A DNA stretch of 64,000 nt from Rhizobium sophorae (GTDB taxonomy: Bacteria; Pseudomonadota; Alphaproteobacteria; Rhizobiales; Rhizobiaceae), in contig NZ_JABFCN010000058.1 of the NCBI RefSeq assembly GCF_013087515.1, forward strand, positions 1-64,000, given 5' to 3'. The stretch's first letter is position 1, and every line of letters begins with the position of its first letter. Below, piece after piece: positions 17,263 through 25,784 of the stretch. Under the pieces are notes generated by a model. The model saw only the letters and a list, made by a program, of their open reading frames with translations, was not told where the DNA came from and ran no database searches. Both the position numbers and the translations under genes were made by a program.

Positions 17263-18869
17263 CGGTGATTTCGACTGCGATCGCCCGCGACAGCGACAGC
17301 TTCAAGGCCAATGCCAGCAAGAACAAGGCGCTTATCGGCGAGCTCCATGACCGCTCGGCGAAAGCGCGCGAAGGTGGATCGCAGGCAGCGCGCGAGCGCC
17401 ATACCGGCAAGGGCAAGCTGCTGCCGCGCGACCGCATCCAGCTTTTGCTCGATGCCGGCAGCCCGTTCCTGGAGATCGGGACGCTGGCGGCCAACGGCAT
17501 GTATGATGACGAGGCGCCCGGCGCCGGCATCATCGCCGGCATCGGCCGTGTGTCCGGCCGCGAGGCGATGATCGTCGCCAATGATGCGACGGTGAAGGGC
17601 GGCGCCTATTTCCCGATGACGGTGAAGAAACATCTGCGGGCGCAGGAGATCGCCTTGCAGAACCGGCTGCCCTGCCTCTATCTCGTCGATAGCGGCGGCG
17701 CTAATCTTCCGCACCAGGCCGAAGTCTTTCCCGACCGCGACCATTTCGGCGCGATCTTCTACAACCAGGCGCAGATGTCGGCCGAGGGAATCCCACAGAT
17801 CGCCTGCGTGATGGGAAGCTGCACCGCCGGCGGCGCCTATGTGCCCGCCATGTCCGACGAAACGGTGATCGTGCGCAATCAGGGCACGATCTTCCTGGCC
17901 GGCCCGCCGCTGGTGAAGGCCGCGACCGGCGAGATCATTTCGGCCGAAGAACTCGGCGGCGCCGAGACCCATGGCCGCCGCTCCGGCGTCGTTGATCATG
18001 TCGCCGAAAACGACGAACATGCACTGCTGCTCGTCCGCGACATCGCAGCCACCCTCAACAGCGTGAAATCGGTCGATATCGACCTCCAGCCGCCACGGCC
18101 GCCAAAACTCGATCCCGAGGATCTCTGCGGCCTCATTCCGGAGGATGTGCGTTCGCCCTATGATGTGCGCGAGATCATCGGCCGGATCGTCGATGGTTCC
18201 GAACTGCATGAGTTCAAGCCGCTCTACGGCACCACGCTGGTCTGCGGCTTCGCCCGCATCTGGGGCATGCCCGTTGCCGTCATCGCCAATAACGGCGTGT
18301 TGTTTTCCGAAAGCGCGCTGAAGGGGGCGCATTTCATCGAGCTAGCCTGCCAGCGCCGCGTGCCTTTGCTTTTCCTGCAGAATATCTCCGGCTTCATGGT
18401 CGGCGGCCGCTATGAGGCCGGCGGCATCGCCAAGGATGGGGCAAAGCTGGTGACGGCGGTTGCAACCGCTACCGTGCCGAAAGTCACCGTCATCATCGGC
18501 GGCAGCTTCGGCGCCGGCAATTACGGCATGTGCGGCCGCGCCTATCGCCCGCGCTTCCTCTTCACCTGGCCGAACAGCCGCATCAGCGTGATGGGCGGCG
18601 AACAGGCGGCCTCCGTGCTTGCCACCATCCGCCGAGACTCCATGGAGGCGCGTGGGGAGAATTGGCCTATTGAAGAGGAGGAAGCCTTCAAGGCGCCGAT
18701 CCGTGCGGGCTACGAGGCCGAGGGCAACCCTTATTATGCCACCGCCCGCCTCTGGGATGACGGCATCATCGATCCGCGCCAGACGCGGGATGTGCTGGGC
18801 CTTGCCCTTTCCGCCTGCCTGAACGCGCCGATCCCGAAGGGGCCGCGCTTCGGCCTGTTCAGGATGTGA
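17259..18869 (+). CDS. mccB: Methylcrotonoyl-CoA carboxylase, carboxyltransferase (beta) subunit
   Basis: This 536-aa carboxyltransferase moves CO2 from biotin to 3-methylcrotonyl-CoA. It has the tandem crotonase-like halves of the family, with RHTGKGKLLPRDRI near the N-terminus, MGSCTAGGAYVPAMSDE for the first oxyanion region, and GGSFGAGNYGMCGRAY for the second. The ATG at 17259 overlaps the ivd stop. The pairing with ivd and a biotin-carrying alpha subunit separates it from propionyl-CoA carboxylase. Confidence 0.95.
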   Translation: MTVISTAIARDSDSFKANASKNKALIGELHDRSAKAREGGSQAARERHTGKGKLLPRDRIQLLLDAGSPFLEIGTLAANGMYDDEAPGAGIIAGIGRVSGREAMIVANDATVKGGAYFPMTVKKHLRAQEIALQNRLPCLYLVDSGGANLPHQAEVFPDRDHFGAIFYNQAQMSAEGIPQIACVMGSCTAGGAYVPAMSDETVIVRNQGTIFLAGPPLVKAATGEIISAEELGGAETHGRRSGVVDHVAENDEHALLLVRDIAATLNSVKSVDIDLQPPRPPKLDPEDLCGLIPEDVRSPYDVREIIGRIVDGSELHEFKPLYGTTLVCGFARIWGMPVAVIANNGVLFSESALKGAHFIELACQRRVPLLFLQNISGFMVGGRYEAGGIAKDGAKLVTAVATATVPKVTVIIGGSFGAGNYGMCGRAYRPRFLFTWPNSRISVMGGEQAASVLATIRRDSMEARGENWPIEEEEAFKAPIRAGYEAEGNPYYATARLWDDGIIDPRQTRDVLGLALSACLNAPIPKGPRFGLFRM

Positions 18870-18876
18870 GGCGCCG

Positions 18877-20742
18877 ATGATGGAAAGTCTTCTCATTGCT
18901 AATAGGGGCGAAATCGCCCGCCGCATCATCCGCACGGCCAAGATACTCGGCATCCGCACCATCGCCGTCTATTCCGAGGCCGATGCCGGCCTACCCTTCG
19001 TAAGCGAGGCGGACGAGGCGATCGCCATCGGCCCCTCGCCGGCCCGCGAAAGCTATCTCTCGCAGGAACGCATCCTGGAGGCCGCCCGGAAAACCGGCGC
19101 TGCCGCGATCCATCCCGGCTATGGTTTCCTTTCGGAAAATGCCGGATTTGCCGAAGCGGTGGAAAAGGCTGGGATCATCTGGGTCGGCGCGCCCCCGGCT
19201 GCCATCCGGGCGATGGGTCTCAAGGATGCTGCGAAAGAATTGATGCAGGCGGCCGGGGTGCCTGTGACCCCCGGTTATCTCGGGCCGGACCAGAGCCAAG
19301 AGATGCTGGCGGCCGAGGCGGACACTATCGGTTATCCCGTGCTCATCAAGGCGGTCGCCGGCGGCGGCGGCAAGGGCATGCGCCGCGTCGAGCGCCCGCA
19401 GGATTTCGCCGAACTTCTCGCCTCCTGCCGTCGCGAAGCGGCCGCCGCCTTCGGCGACGACCGCGTACTGATCGAACGTTATATAGCCAATCCGCGCCAT
19501 ATCGAGGTGCAGGTTTTCGCCGACAAGCTTGGAAACTGCGTTCATTTCTTCGAGCGCGATTGTTCGCTGCAGCGCCGTCACCAGAAGGTCATCGAGGAGG
19601 CCCCTGCCCCCGGCCTCGATGCCGCCACTCGCGCGACGATCTGCGATGCGGCGGTGAAAGCCGCAAGAGCGGTGAATTATGTCGGCGCCGGCACCATCGA
19701 ATTCATCGCCGATGCCTCCGAGGGCCTTCGCGAAGATCGCATCTGGTTCATGGAGATGAATACGCGGCTGCAGGTGGAACACCCGGTCACCGAGGCAATT
19801 ACTGGCGAGGATCTGGTGCTCTGGCAGCTGAAGGTCGCTTGCGGCGAACCCTTGCCGAAAATGCAGGACGAGATCGCCATGAACGGCTGGGCCTTCGAAG
19901 CCCGGCTCTATGCCGAAAATCCTGCCGCCGGCTATCTGCCCTCGACAGGCCGGCTCGAACATCTGCGCCTGCCAGACACAATCCGCGTCGATAGCGGCGC
20001 CGAACAAGGCGATGAAATCACCGCCTTCTATGACCCGATGATTGCCAAGATCATCGCCCATGGGCCGAACCGCGAGGCGGCACTTTCGAAGCTCGCAGCC
20101 GCCTGCGCCGGTATCGAGGTCTGGCCGGTCAAATCCAATGCCGGCCTTCTTTCCCGCATCGCCGTCGATCCGGATTTTTGCGCAGCTCGGATCGATACCG
20201 GCTTTCTCGACCGCCATGACGACAGGCTTGTGGCGACGGAGCCGAGCGACACCGCAATCGACACCGCGGCCACGGCGCTTTTAAGGAACACCGATGGTGA
20301 TCCCTGGACCGCGCTGACCGGGTTCCGCATCGCCGGCACGGATGACAAGAGGGTGCGCATCCGTATCGGCGATCACCTCCATTGGGGGCAATCACGTCCG
20401 GAGCTTGAGGCAAATACCGTCACGATCGGTGAAACCACGGTGCTTTTCGACGCCGGCAACGCCTGGCCGATCAGCCTGCCCGTCGCAAGTGAAGTCGAAG
20501 CAAGTCAGGGTGCCGGCGATGGCGCGATCCTTTCGCCCATGCCCGGCCTCGTCATTTCGGTGGATGTCGCCGACGGAGATCGTGTCGCCAAGGGGGACCG
20601 CCTGCTGACGGTCGAAGCGATGAAAATGGAACATTCTCTGCGTGCGCCTTTCGACGGGATTGTTAAAAAAATGCAGGTTTCCTCGGGGATCAGGGTCTCG
20701 GAAAACCAGCTGGTCGTCAGCATTGTGAAGGAGCAGGATTGA
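18877..20742 (+). CDS. mccA: Methylcrotonoyl-CoA carboxylase, biotin carboxylase/carrier (alpha) subunit
   Basis: This 621-aa protein has an N-terminal biotin carboxylase with NRGEIARRIIRTAK, the ATP-grasp glycine loop KAVAGGGGKGMR and the active-site NTRLQVEHPVTE. The C-terminal carrier domain has the biotinylated lysine in EAMKMEH (K583). It is slightly shorter than many MccA proteins, mainly in the region between carboxylase and carrier. It starts 7 bases after mccB, and its stop overlaps the next start as TGATG. With MccB it carboxylates 3-methylcrotonyl-CoA to 3-methylglutaconyl-CoA. Confidence 0.95.
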   Translation: MMESLLIANRGEIARRIIRTAKILGIRTIAVYSEADAGLPFVSEADEAIAIGPSPARESYLSQERILEAARKTGAAAIHPGYGFLSENAGFAEAVEKAGIIWVGAPPAAIRAMGLKDAAKELMQAAGVPVTPGYLGPDQSQEMLAAEADTIGYPVLIKAVAGGGGKGMRRVERPQDFAELLASCRREAAAAFGDDRVLIERYIANPRHIEVQVFADKLGNCVHFFERDCSLQRRHQKVIEEAPAPGLDAATRATICDAAVKAARAVNYVGAGTIEFIADASEGLREDRIWFMEMNTRLQVEHPVTEAITGEDLVLWQLKVACGEPLPKMQDEIAMNGWAFEARLYAENPAAGYLPSTGRLEHLRLPDTIRVDSGAEQGDEITAFYDPMIAKIIAHGPNREAALSKLAAACAGIEVWPVKSNAGLLSRIAVDPDFCAARIDTGFLDRHDDRLVATEPSDTAIDTAATALLRNTDGDPWTALTGFRIAGTDDKRVRIRIGDHLHWGQSRPELEANTVTIGETTVLFDAGNAWPISLPVASEVEASQGAGDGAILSPMPGLVISVDVADGDRVAKGDRLLTVEAMKMEHSLRAPFDGIVKKMQVSSGIRVSENQLVVSIVKEQD

Positions 20743-21194
20743 TGGCCGGCCGCTATTTCGACGAATGGACGGTCAGCGACCGCATCGCCCACGAGATCCG
20801 CCGCACTGTCACAGAGACCGACAATCTGCTGTTCACGACGCTCTCCCATAATCCGCAGCCGCTGCATCTCGATGCCGACTATGCTGCCGGCACCGAATTC
20901 GGCCGGATCGTCGTCAACGGCACCTTCACCTTCGCGCTCACCGTTGGCCTTTCGGTCGGCGACACCACGCTCGGCACGCTCATCGCCAATCTCGGCTATG
21001 ACAAGGTGACGATGCCGAAGCCGGTCTTCATCGGTGATACGCTGCGGGTGGAAACGGAGGTGATGGAGCTGCGTCGCTCGAACTCCCGCCCCGATGCCGG
21101 CATCGTCACCTTCCGGCATATCACCCTGAACCAGCGCGGCGAGATCGTCTGCCAATGCCTGCGCACGGCAATGCTCAAGGTGAAACCGTCATGA
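20742..21194 (+). CDS. MaoC-family hydratase/dehydratase
   Basis: This 150-aa hot-dog-fold protein has the MaoC catalytic region in LSHNPQPLHLDADYA, where the N-P-LH pattern supplies the Asp/Asn and His pair used in enoyl-CoA hydration. A VVNGTFTFAL helix follows. Start and stop are coupled to both neighbours (TGATG with mccA, ATGA with the lyase). In canonical leucine operons this slot holds a crotonase-type 3-methylglutaconyl-CoA hydratase, so this enzyme may do that step. A hydration feeding the CitE-like lyase next door is the alternative. Confidence 0.85.
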   Translation: MAGRYFDEWTVSDRIAHEIRRTVTETDNLLFTTLSHNPQPLHLDADYAAGTEFGRIVVNGTFTFALTVGLSVGDTTLGTLIANLGYDKVTMPKPVFIGDTLRVETEVMELRRSNSRPDAGIVTFRHITLNQRGEIVCQCLRTAMLKVKPS

Positions 21195-22027
21195 GGCTGC
21201 GCTCGCTGCTCTTTGCGCCCGGTGACCGGCCGGAGCGTTTCGAAAAAGCGCTCGCCTCAGGCGCCGATGCCGTCATTCTCGACCTGGAGGATTCAGTTGC
21301 GCCGGCAAACAAACCGAGAGCACGCGAGAGCGTGCACGAGTTCGTCCTGCATCATGCCGGCGAGACCGCTCTCCTGATCCGCATCAATCCCCTCGCCTCG
21401 CAAGAATTCGAAGACGACCTTGCCGCTTTGAGCGGCCTTCATCCTTTCGCGCTCATGTTGCCGAAGGCCGAAGGGGCCGCTTCTGTGCTGAAACTCGCAG
21501 GCTCTCTTCCATCTGCTATCCCAATCTTGCCGATTGCGACAGAAACGCCATCCGCGATCTTCGAGATCGGCAGCTACCGGGATGTCGCGACCAGCCTCTG
21601 CGGCCTGACCTGGGGGGCTGAGGATCTGCCGGCCGCGATGGGGGCTGCGACCGCGCGGCGAACGGATGGCCGTTATACGCCGCCTTACGAGCTTGCCCGT
21701 TCGCTCACGCTATTCGCAGCCCATGCCGCCGCCGTTCCGGCCATCGACACCGTCTATCCCGATTTCCGCGATCTGGGCGGTCTCAGGGCCTATGTCGGCC
21801 GCGCCCGGCGCGACGGCTTTTCCGGCATGATGGCCATCCATCCAAGCCAGGTCGAAGTGATCAATCACGCCTTCACCCCGGATCCGTCCGAGATCGCCTG
21901 GGCCGAGAAAGTCGCCGCCGCCTTCGCCGCCAGGCCGGACGCAGGCGTCGTCCAGCTTGACGGGCGCATGCTGGATTTGCCGCATCTCAAGCTTGCGACC
22001 CGCATTCTCGATGTGGCCGGGCGATAG
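21191..22027 (+). CDS. CitE-like HpcH/HpaI-family CoA ester lyase
   Basis: This 278-aa TIM-barrel lyase has RSLLFAPGDRPERFEKAL, the magnesium region VILDLEDSVAP, and TETPSAIFEI and WGAEDLPAAMGA, all typical of CitE-like (malyl-, methylmalyl- or citramalyl-CoA) lyases. The ATG at 21191 overlaps the MaoC stop. The expected end enzyme of leucine catabolism is HMG-CoA lyase, a different family not seen here. This protein may therefore cleave 3-hydroxy-3-methylglutaryl-CoA or a related hydroxyacyl-CoA. That function is inferred from operon position only. Confidence 0.85.
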   Translation: MRLRSLLFAPGDRPERFEKALASGADAVILDLEDSVAPANKPRARESVHEFVLHHAGETALLIRINPLASQEFEDDLAALSGLHPFALMLPKAEGAASVLKLAGSLPSAIPILPIATETPSAIFEIGSYRDVATSLCGLTWGAEDLPAAMGAATARRTDGRYTPPYELARSLTLFAAHAAAVPAIDTVYPDFRDLGGLRAYVGRARRDGFSGMMAIHPSQVEVINHAFTPDPSEIAWAEKVAAAFAARPDAGVVQLDGRMLDLPHLKLATRILDVAGR

Positions 22028-22044
22028 AGCAAATGCGCCGCCAA

Positions 22045-23496
22045 TTAGCCCGCCTTTGCGGTTTGCTTGGAGGCGGCGTTCTCTCGGGTGAGGTAGCCGG
22101 CACCAATGGCGACGTAGAGATCCACATAGTCCTTGGCAACCTGTTGCACGGTGGCTGCAAGGCTTGCCTGGGCATCGGAGACCGACCGCTGCGCGTCCAG
22201 GACATCGAGCAATGACGAGGCGCCATCCTTGTAGCTCGTGGTCGAAAGCGCGAGCGACTCCTGCGCCGTCTGCACCTGTCTGCGCAACGGTTCGAGCGTC
22301 TGCGTGTCGCGGCGAACGGCCGACAGCGCGTTTTCCACCTCTTCGACCCCGTTCAGCACCGCCGCTTTCCATGCGAGATACTGGGTCCTGGCATCGGATT
22401 TTTCGATATCGACATTCGCCCGCAATTTGCCGCCATCGAAGATCGGCAGGTTGAGCGTCAGTCCGAAGGACCAGCTGGTCAGCGTTCCGCCGCTGGCACC
22501 GGATGATTTGACCCAGCTCGGCGAGATCGAACCCGATAGCGAGATCGATGGATAAAGCTGGGCTTCGGCAGCACCGATATCGGCGACGGCCGCCGCCAGC
22601 TCGCGTTCTGCCTTGCGGATATCGGGACGGTTGCGGATGAGGTCGGCCGGAATGCCGGCGCGAACGTCGCCGCGGAAAACCGGCTGGCCGGCGCTTTTCT
22701 GCAGCTCGCCCATCAGCGAGGCCGCCGGCATCCCGAGCAGAGTGGCAATGTGATGGGCCGATTCGGCAAAACTCTGTTCGAGGCCAGGAATGTCGGATTT
22801 TGTCGACTGTACCAGGCCCTCGGCCTGAACGACGTCGAGACGGGAGGCCGCACCTGCCTTGAGCTGCAGCTGCGTCAGTTCGTAAGTCTGTTGGCGGGAT
22901 TTCAAATTCGTCCGTGAAAGCGCGATGCGCTGCTGATAATAACGGGCGTCAATATAGCTCTCGACCAGATCTTTCAGGAAGGTGAGCTTTGCATTGTCGG
23001 CCGTTGCATAGGCGGCCCCCAGCGAGGCAATCGCACTCTCCTTCGAGCGACGGTACTGGCCGAAGAAGTCGAGCAGCCAGGCAAGGCTGGCCTCGCTGCC
23101 TGTCGTATTCGTGGTGCCGATCGTCGTACGCTCAGAACCCTTCTCGCCGGACACCGTGTGCGATGCGTCGACACTGAGCCTCGGCAGACTGCCGGCGCCG
23201 GCAACCGTGACATTGGCGGAAGCCGAATTGATACTCTCGAGCGCCTCGAGCACATCGAGGTTCTCGCTAAGGCCATGAGCCACCAGGCTGTCGAGCTGCT
23301 TGTCGCGATAGGCCGTCCACCACTCTGCCGTCACGACATCGCCGTTGCTCTTGCTGCCACCCTCTTTGAATTTAGCAGGAAGCGGCGTCTGCGGCGGAAC
23401 ATGATCCGGGCCGGCGACGCAGCCTGCCAGCAGAAGCGTGACCGCCGATGCGGCGTAGCGGAGCGATGATATTTTCGTGCAGAGCGACGGATTCAC
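22045..23496 (-). CDS. RND efflux outer-membrane lipoprotein (NodT/OprM type)
   Basis: This 483-aa TolC-like outer-membrane channel has a lipoprotein signal with lipobox LLAGC near residue 26, then the VGPDHVPP-like N-terminus of the NodT family and repeated helical segments including the RPDIRKAERELAAA motif. It completes the tripartite pump whose adaptor and inner-membrane parts lie at 25785-30031. It is not in their operon: it has its own upstream region with a copy of the 43-bp element ending 44 bases before the ATG. It is convergent with the leucine operon. Confidence 0.92.
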   Translation of the reverse strand: MNPSLCTKISSLRYAASAVTLLLAGCVAGPDHVPPQTPLPAKFKEGGSKSNGDVVTAEWWTAYRDKQLDSLVAHGLSENLDVLEALESINSASANVTVAGAGSLPRLSVDASHTVSGEKGSERTTIGTTNTTGSEASLAWLLDFFGQYRRSKESAIASLGAAYATADNAKLTFLKDLVESYIDARYYQQRIALSRTNLKSRQQTYELTQLQLKAGAASRLDVVQAEGLVQSTKSDIPGLEQSFAESAHHIATLLGMPAASLMGELQKSAGQPVFRGDVRAGIPADLIRNRPDIRKAERELAAAVADIGAAEAQLYPSISLSGSISPSWVKSSGASGGTLTSWSFGLTLNLPIFDGGKLRANVDIEKSDARTQYLAWKAAVLNGVEEVENALSAVRRDTQTLEPLRRQVQTAQESLALSTTSYKDGASSLLDVLDAQRSVSDAQASLAATVQQVAKDYVDLYVAIGAGYLTRENAASKQTAKAG

Positions 23497-23540
23497 TGGC
23501 GAGCTTTCTGAACCGGGATCGTGGGTTCAGGCTTAACGGC

Positions 23541-23583
23541 GCCAACGTTAATGGCGGTAAAGACACTGTAAAGTTAGGTAAAA
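23541..23583 (-). promoter_or_regulatory. 43-bp response-regulator-type element, copy B
   Basis: Read on the minus strand, four half-sites TTTACC, TTTACA, TTTACC and TTAACG start 10, 11 and 10 bases apart. The stretch matches copy A (25639-25681) at 34 of 43 positions and copy C (30231-30273) at 31 of 43, all without gaps. Tandem half-sites one helical turn apart are typical of OmpR/PhoB-family binding sites. It points at the outer-membrane channel gene. Confidence 0.75.
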
Positions 23584-23598
23584 TCGCGGGGATCCGGA

Positions 23599-24888
23599 TC
23601 AGGCTTGGTCGTCAGCCGAACCATAGGGCGTCGGTTTTCTGGGAAGCTCCAGGGTGATTGCCAGGCCACCCGTATCCGGCAACGACGCATGCACACGCCC
23701 GCCATGGCGTTCGATCGCCTGCCTGGTGATTGCCAGACCCAAGCCGTATCCGCCTCTCGTTACAGCCTCGTTCCCGCGTGAGAACGGCTGGAAGATCCGT
23801 TCGAGTTCGTCCCGCCTGACACCTGGCCCCTGATCGGCGACATAGATTTTGAGCCGCTCGGCCGTCGCCTCGCAGGACACGGATATGCGCGAATGCTCGG
23901 CGGTATATTTGACGGCGTTGCGGACCACGTTTTCGAGCGCCCTGTAGATCAGCTCACCTTCGACCTCGGCTGCGAAGACGCCCTCGACACTGGTCGTGAT
24001 CGAGACGTCCCGCGCCTGGGCTTCGAATGCCGCATCGCCGAGAATTTCGTTCAGCAGCTCGATGACATCGAGAGTGTGCGTTTTCAGCGGCCGGCTGGAT
24101 CCGGCAGTCAACCTGGCAAGCGTCAGAACTTCGCCGACCAGTGCATCGAGCCGTTCGACCTCCCGGTCCATGCGGTCCAGCATGGCGCCGAGTTTGGCCG
24201 GGCTCTGCCGGAGCACGCCGACAGCGGCCTGCAGGCGGGACAAGGGCGAACGCAGCTCGTGGGAGACATCATGGAACAGCCTCTGCTGCGCCTCCTGCAA
24301 CTCCTGAAGCCGGGCGGCGCTGGAATCGAAGTCATGCGCAAGCGCGGTAACCTCGTCCTTTCGGCCGGCCATCTTGTCGCCGATGCGGAAATCGAAGCGG
24401 CCATTGGCGAGCGCACTCAAGCCATCGCGCAGGTGCACGACGGGACGAATGAGGTAGCGGGCGAGCGCGCCTGCCGATATCGTGCTCGAAATCAGGATCG
24501 TGAGCCACGGCAAGAACGGGCCGAAGTTCTCGAACGTGAACGTCGCCCGAACCGGCAGGGAAATCTGATAGCAAATCCCGTCCTTGAGGACGGATCTTGT
24601 ATCGACGGTCTTTGGAACCGCACAGGCATCGGCTTTCGCAGTTTTGGAAATCGTCAGACCAGGCGGTAGCGTCTCTTCACTTGTGCTGATGAAATACCTG
24701 GCGGCATCTTCGCCATCTCTGGCGAGCACGTTTGCGGTCAGGTTCAGGGCGATCGCTCGCCGCTCTTCCTCCAGTTCGCGCGCAAAAGGAACCCCCTGGA
24801 GAAAATTGACGAGCAGGAAGATCACGCCGACTGTCGCCGCCATCGTCAGCCAGATCGTCGTGAAGAATTTCCAGAAAAGCCGAGGCAT
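23599..24888 (-). CDS. Sensor histidine kinase of the RND efflux locus
   Basis: This 429-aa inner-membrane kinase has an N-terminal membrane segment (FFTTIWLTMAATVGVIFLLV), a short periplasmic sensor of about 120 residues, and a second membrane segment (FLPWLTILISSTISAGAL). A HAMP-like linker, a HisKA domain with the phosphorylated histidine in HDVSHELRSPL (about H210), and an ATPase domain with RNAVKYTAEHS, DQGPGV and GGYGLGLAI follow. The start at 24888 lies 2 bases after the response regulator stop. The frame is open well upstream, inside that gene. It should sense an envelope signal and control the pump genes. Confidence 0.92.
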   Translation of the reverse strand: MPRLFWKFFTTIWLTMAATVGVIFLLVNFLQGVPFARELEEERRAIALNLTANVLARDGEDAARYFISTSEETLPPGLTISKTAKADACAVPKTVDTRSVLKDGICYQISLPVRATFTFENFGPFLPWLTILISSTISAGALARYLIRPVVHLRDGLSALANGRFDFRIGDKMAGRKDEVTALAHDFDSSAARLQELQEAQQRLFHDVSHELRSPLSRLQAAVGVLRQSPAKLGAMLDRMDREVERLDALVGEVLTLARLTAGSSRPLKTHTLDVIELLNEILGDAAFEAQARDVSITTSVEGVFAAEVEGELIYRALENVVRNAVKYTAEHSRISVSCEATAERLKIYVADQGPGVRRDELERIFQPFSRGNEAVTRGGYGLGLAITRQAIERHGGRVHASLPDTGGLAITLELPRKPTPYGSADDQA

Positions 24889-24890
24889 GG

Positions 24891-25577
24891 TCAGTCCACG
24901 AGAAGTTGATAGCCCTGGCCGCGAACGGACTGGATCCAGGATTGTCCATCCTCCCTCAGTCCGAGCTTCTGACGAACGCTGCTGATATGGACGTCGATAC
25001 GCCGATCGAAAGGGGTCAGCGGCTTGCCGAAGGCCCGCTTCGAAATGTCCTGCTTCGATACGAGCTGGCCGGCACTGCGAGCGAGGACCTCGAGCAGGCT
25101 GAATTCCGTGCCCGTCAGTTCCAAGGTTTCGCCGCGCCATTCGGCGATCCTGCTGCTCGGATGAATCACGAGTTTTCCCGCCCTTATTGTGTCGGTCGTC
25201 GCGCCGGCCGCAGGCTGACCTGCCCGACGGAGGATGGCGCGCAACCTCGCCGCAAGTTCGCCCGGCGAGCATGGCTTCGGCACATAGTCGTCGGCGCCGA
25301 GATTGAGTCCCGATATCCTGTCGACGTCATCGCCCCTTGCGGTCAGCATCAGGACCGGGACCTGGCTGAGCTTCCTGATCCTCTGCAGAACCTCGATCCC
25401 GTTCATCCGGGGCATCATGATGTCGAGCACGATAATATCGACCGTATTGCCGGCAGCAGCGGCAATCGCGGCGCGACCGTCCGTATCGGTGACGACCTCA
25501 TATCCTTCTTCGACCAGATATTCCTGCAGTAGCGTCGTCAGCTCGGCATCGTCGTCGATGAGGAGAACCTTGTTCAT
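24891..25577 (-). CDS. OmpR-family response regulator of the RND efflux locus
   Basis: This 228-aa regulator has a receiver domain with acidic pocket DDD at 8-10, phospho-acceptor D52 in IVLDIMMP and the KPCSPGEL lysine. Its winged-helix DNA-binding domain has ELTGTEFSLLEVLARSAGQL and DRRIDVHISSVRQKLG. It is transcribed with the kinase and divergent from the adaptor gene. Copy A of the 43-bp element lies between them, and the protein is the obvious candidate to bind all three copies, because its family recognises direct repeats about one helical turn apart. Confidence 0.93.
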   Translation of the reverse strand: MNKVLLIDDDAELTTLLQEYLVEEGYEVVTDTDGRAAIAAAAGNTVDIIVLDIMMPRMNGIEVLQRIRKLSQVPVLMLTARGDDVDRISGLNLGADDYVPKPCSPGELAARLRAILRRAGQPAAGATTDTIRAGKLVIHPSSRIAEWRGETLELTGTEFSLLEVLARSAGQLVSKQDISKRAFGKPLTPFDRRIDVHISSVRQKLGLREDGQSWIQSVRGQGYQLLVD

Positions 25578-25638
25578 TCACTTCGTCCGTCATTAATCCC
25601 AGGCAGCCATACAGCACAAACGCAGTCGCGCGACCGAG

Positions 25639-25681
25639 TTTTACCTAACTTAACACTAACTTGACCGCACTTAACGTTCAC
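25639..25681 (+). promoter_or_regulatory. 43-bp response-regulator-type element, copy A
   Basis: Half-sites TTTACC, TTAACA, TTGACC and TTAACG are spaced 10, 11 and 10 bases. The element lies between the divergent response regulator (61 bases away) and adaptor genes, so it could serve autoregulation as well as pump induction. It is identical to copies B and C at 30 of 43 positions taken over all three. Confidence 0.75.
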
Positions 25682-25784
25682 CCCGTTACTTATCATTCCA
25701 TGACATCACGCGGGCCAGGATCGGGTTGCCTCATCATGAGCCGCAATCCTGCGTCGAGTTGGCACGGATCGGGAAAGGGCCCCC

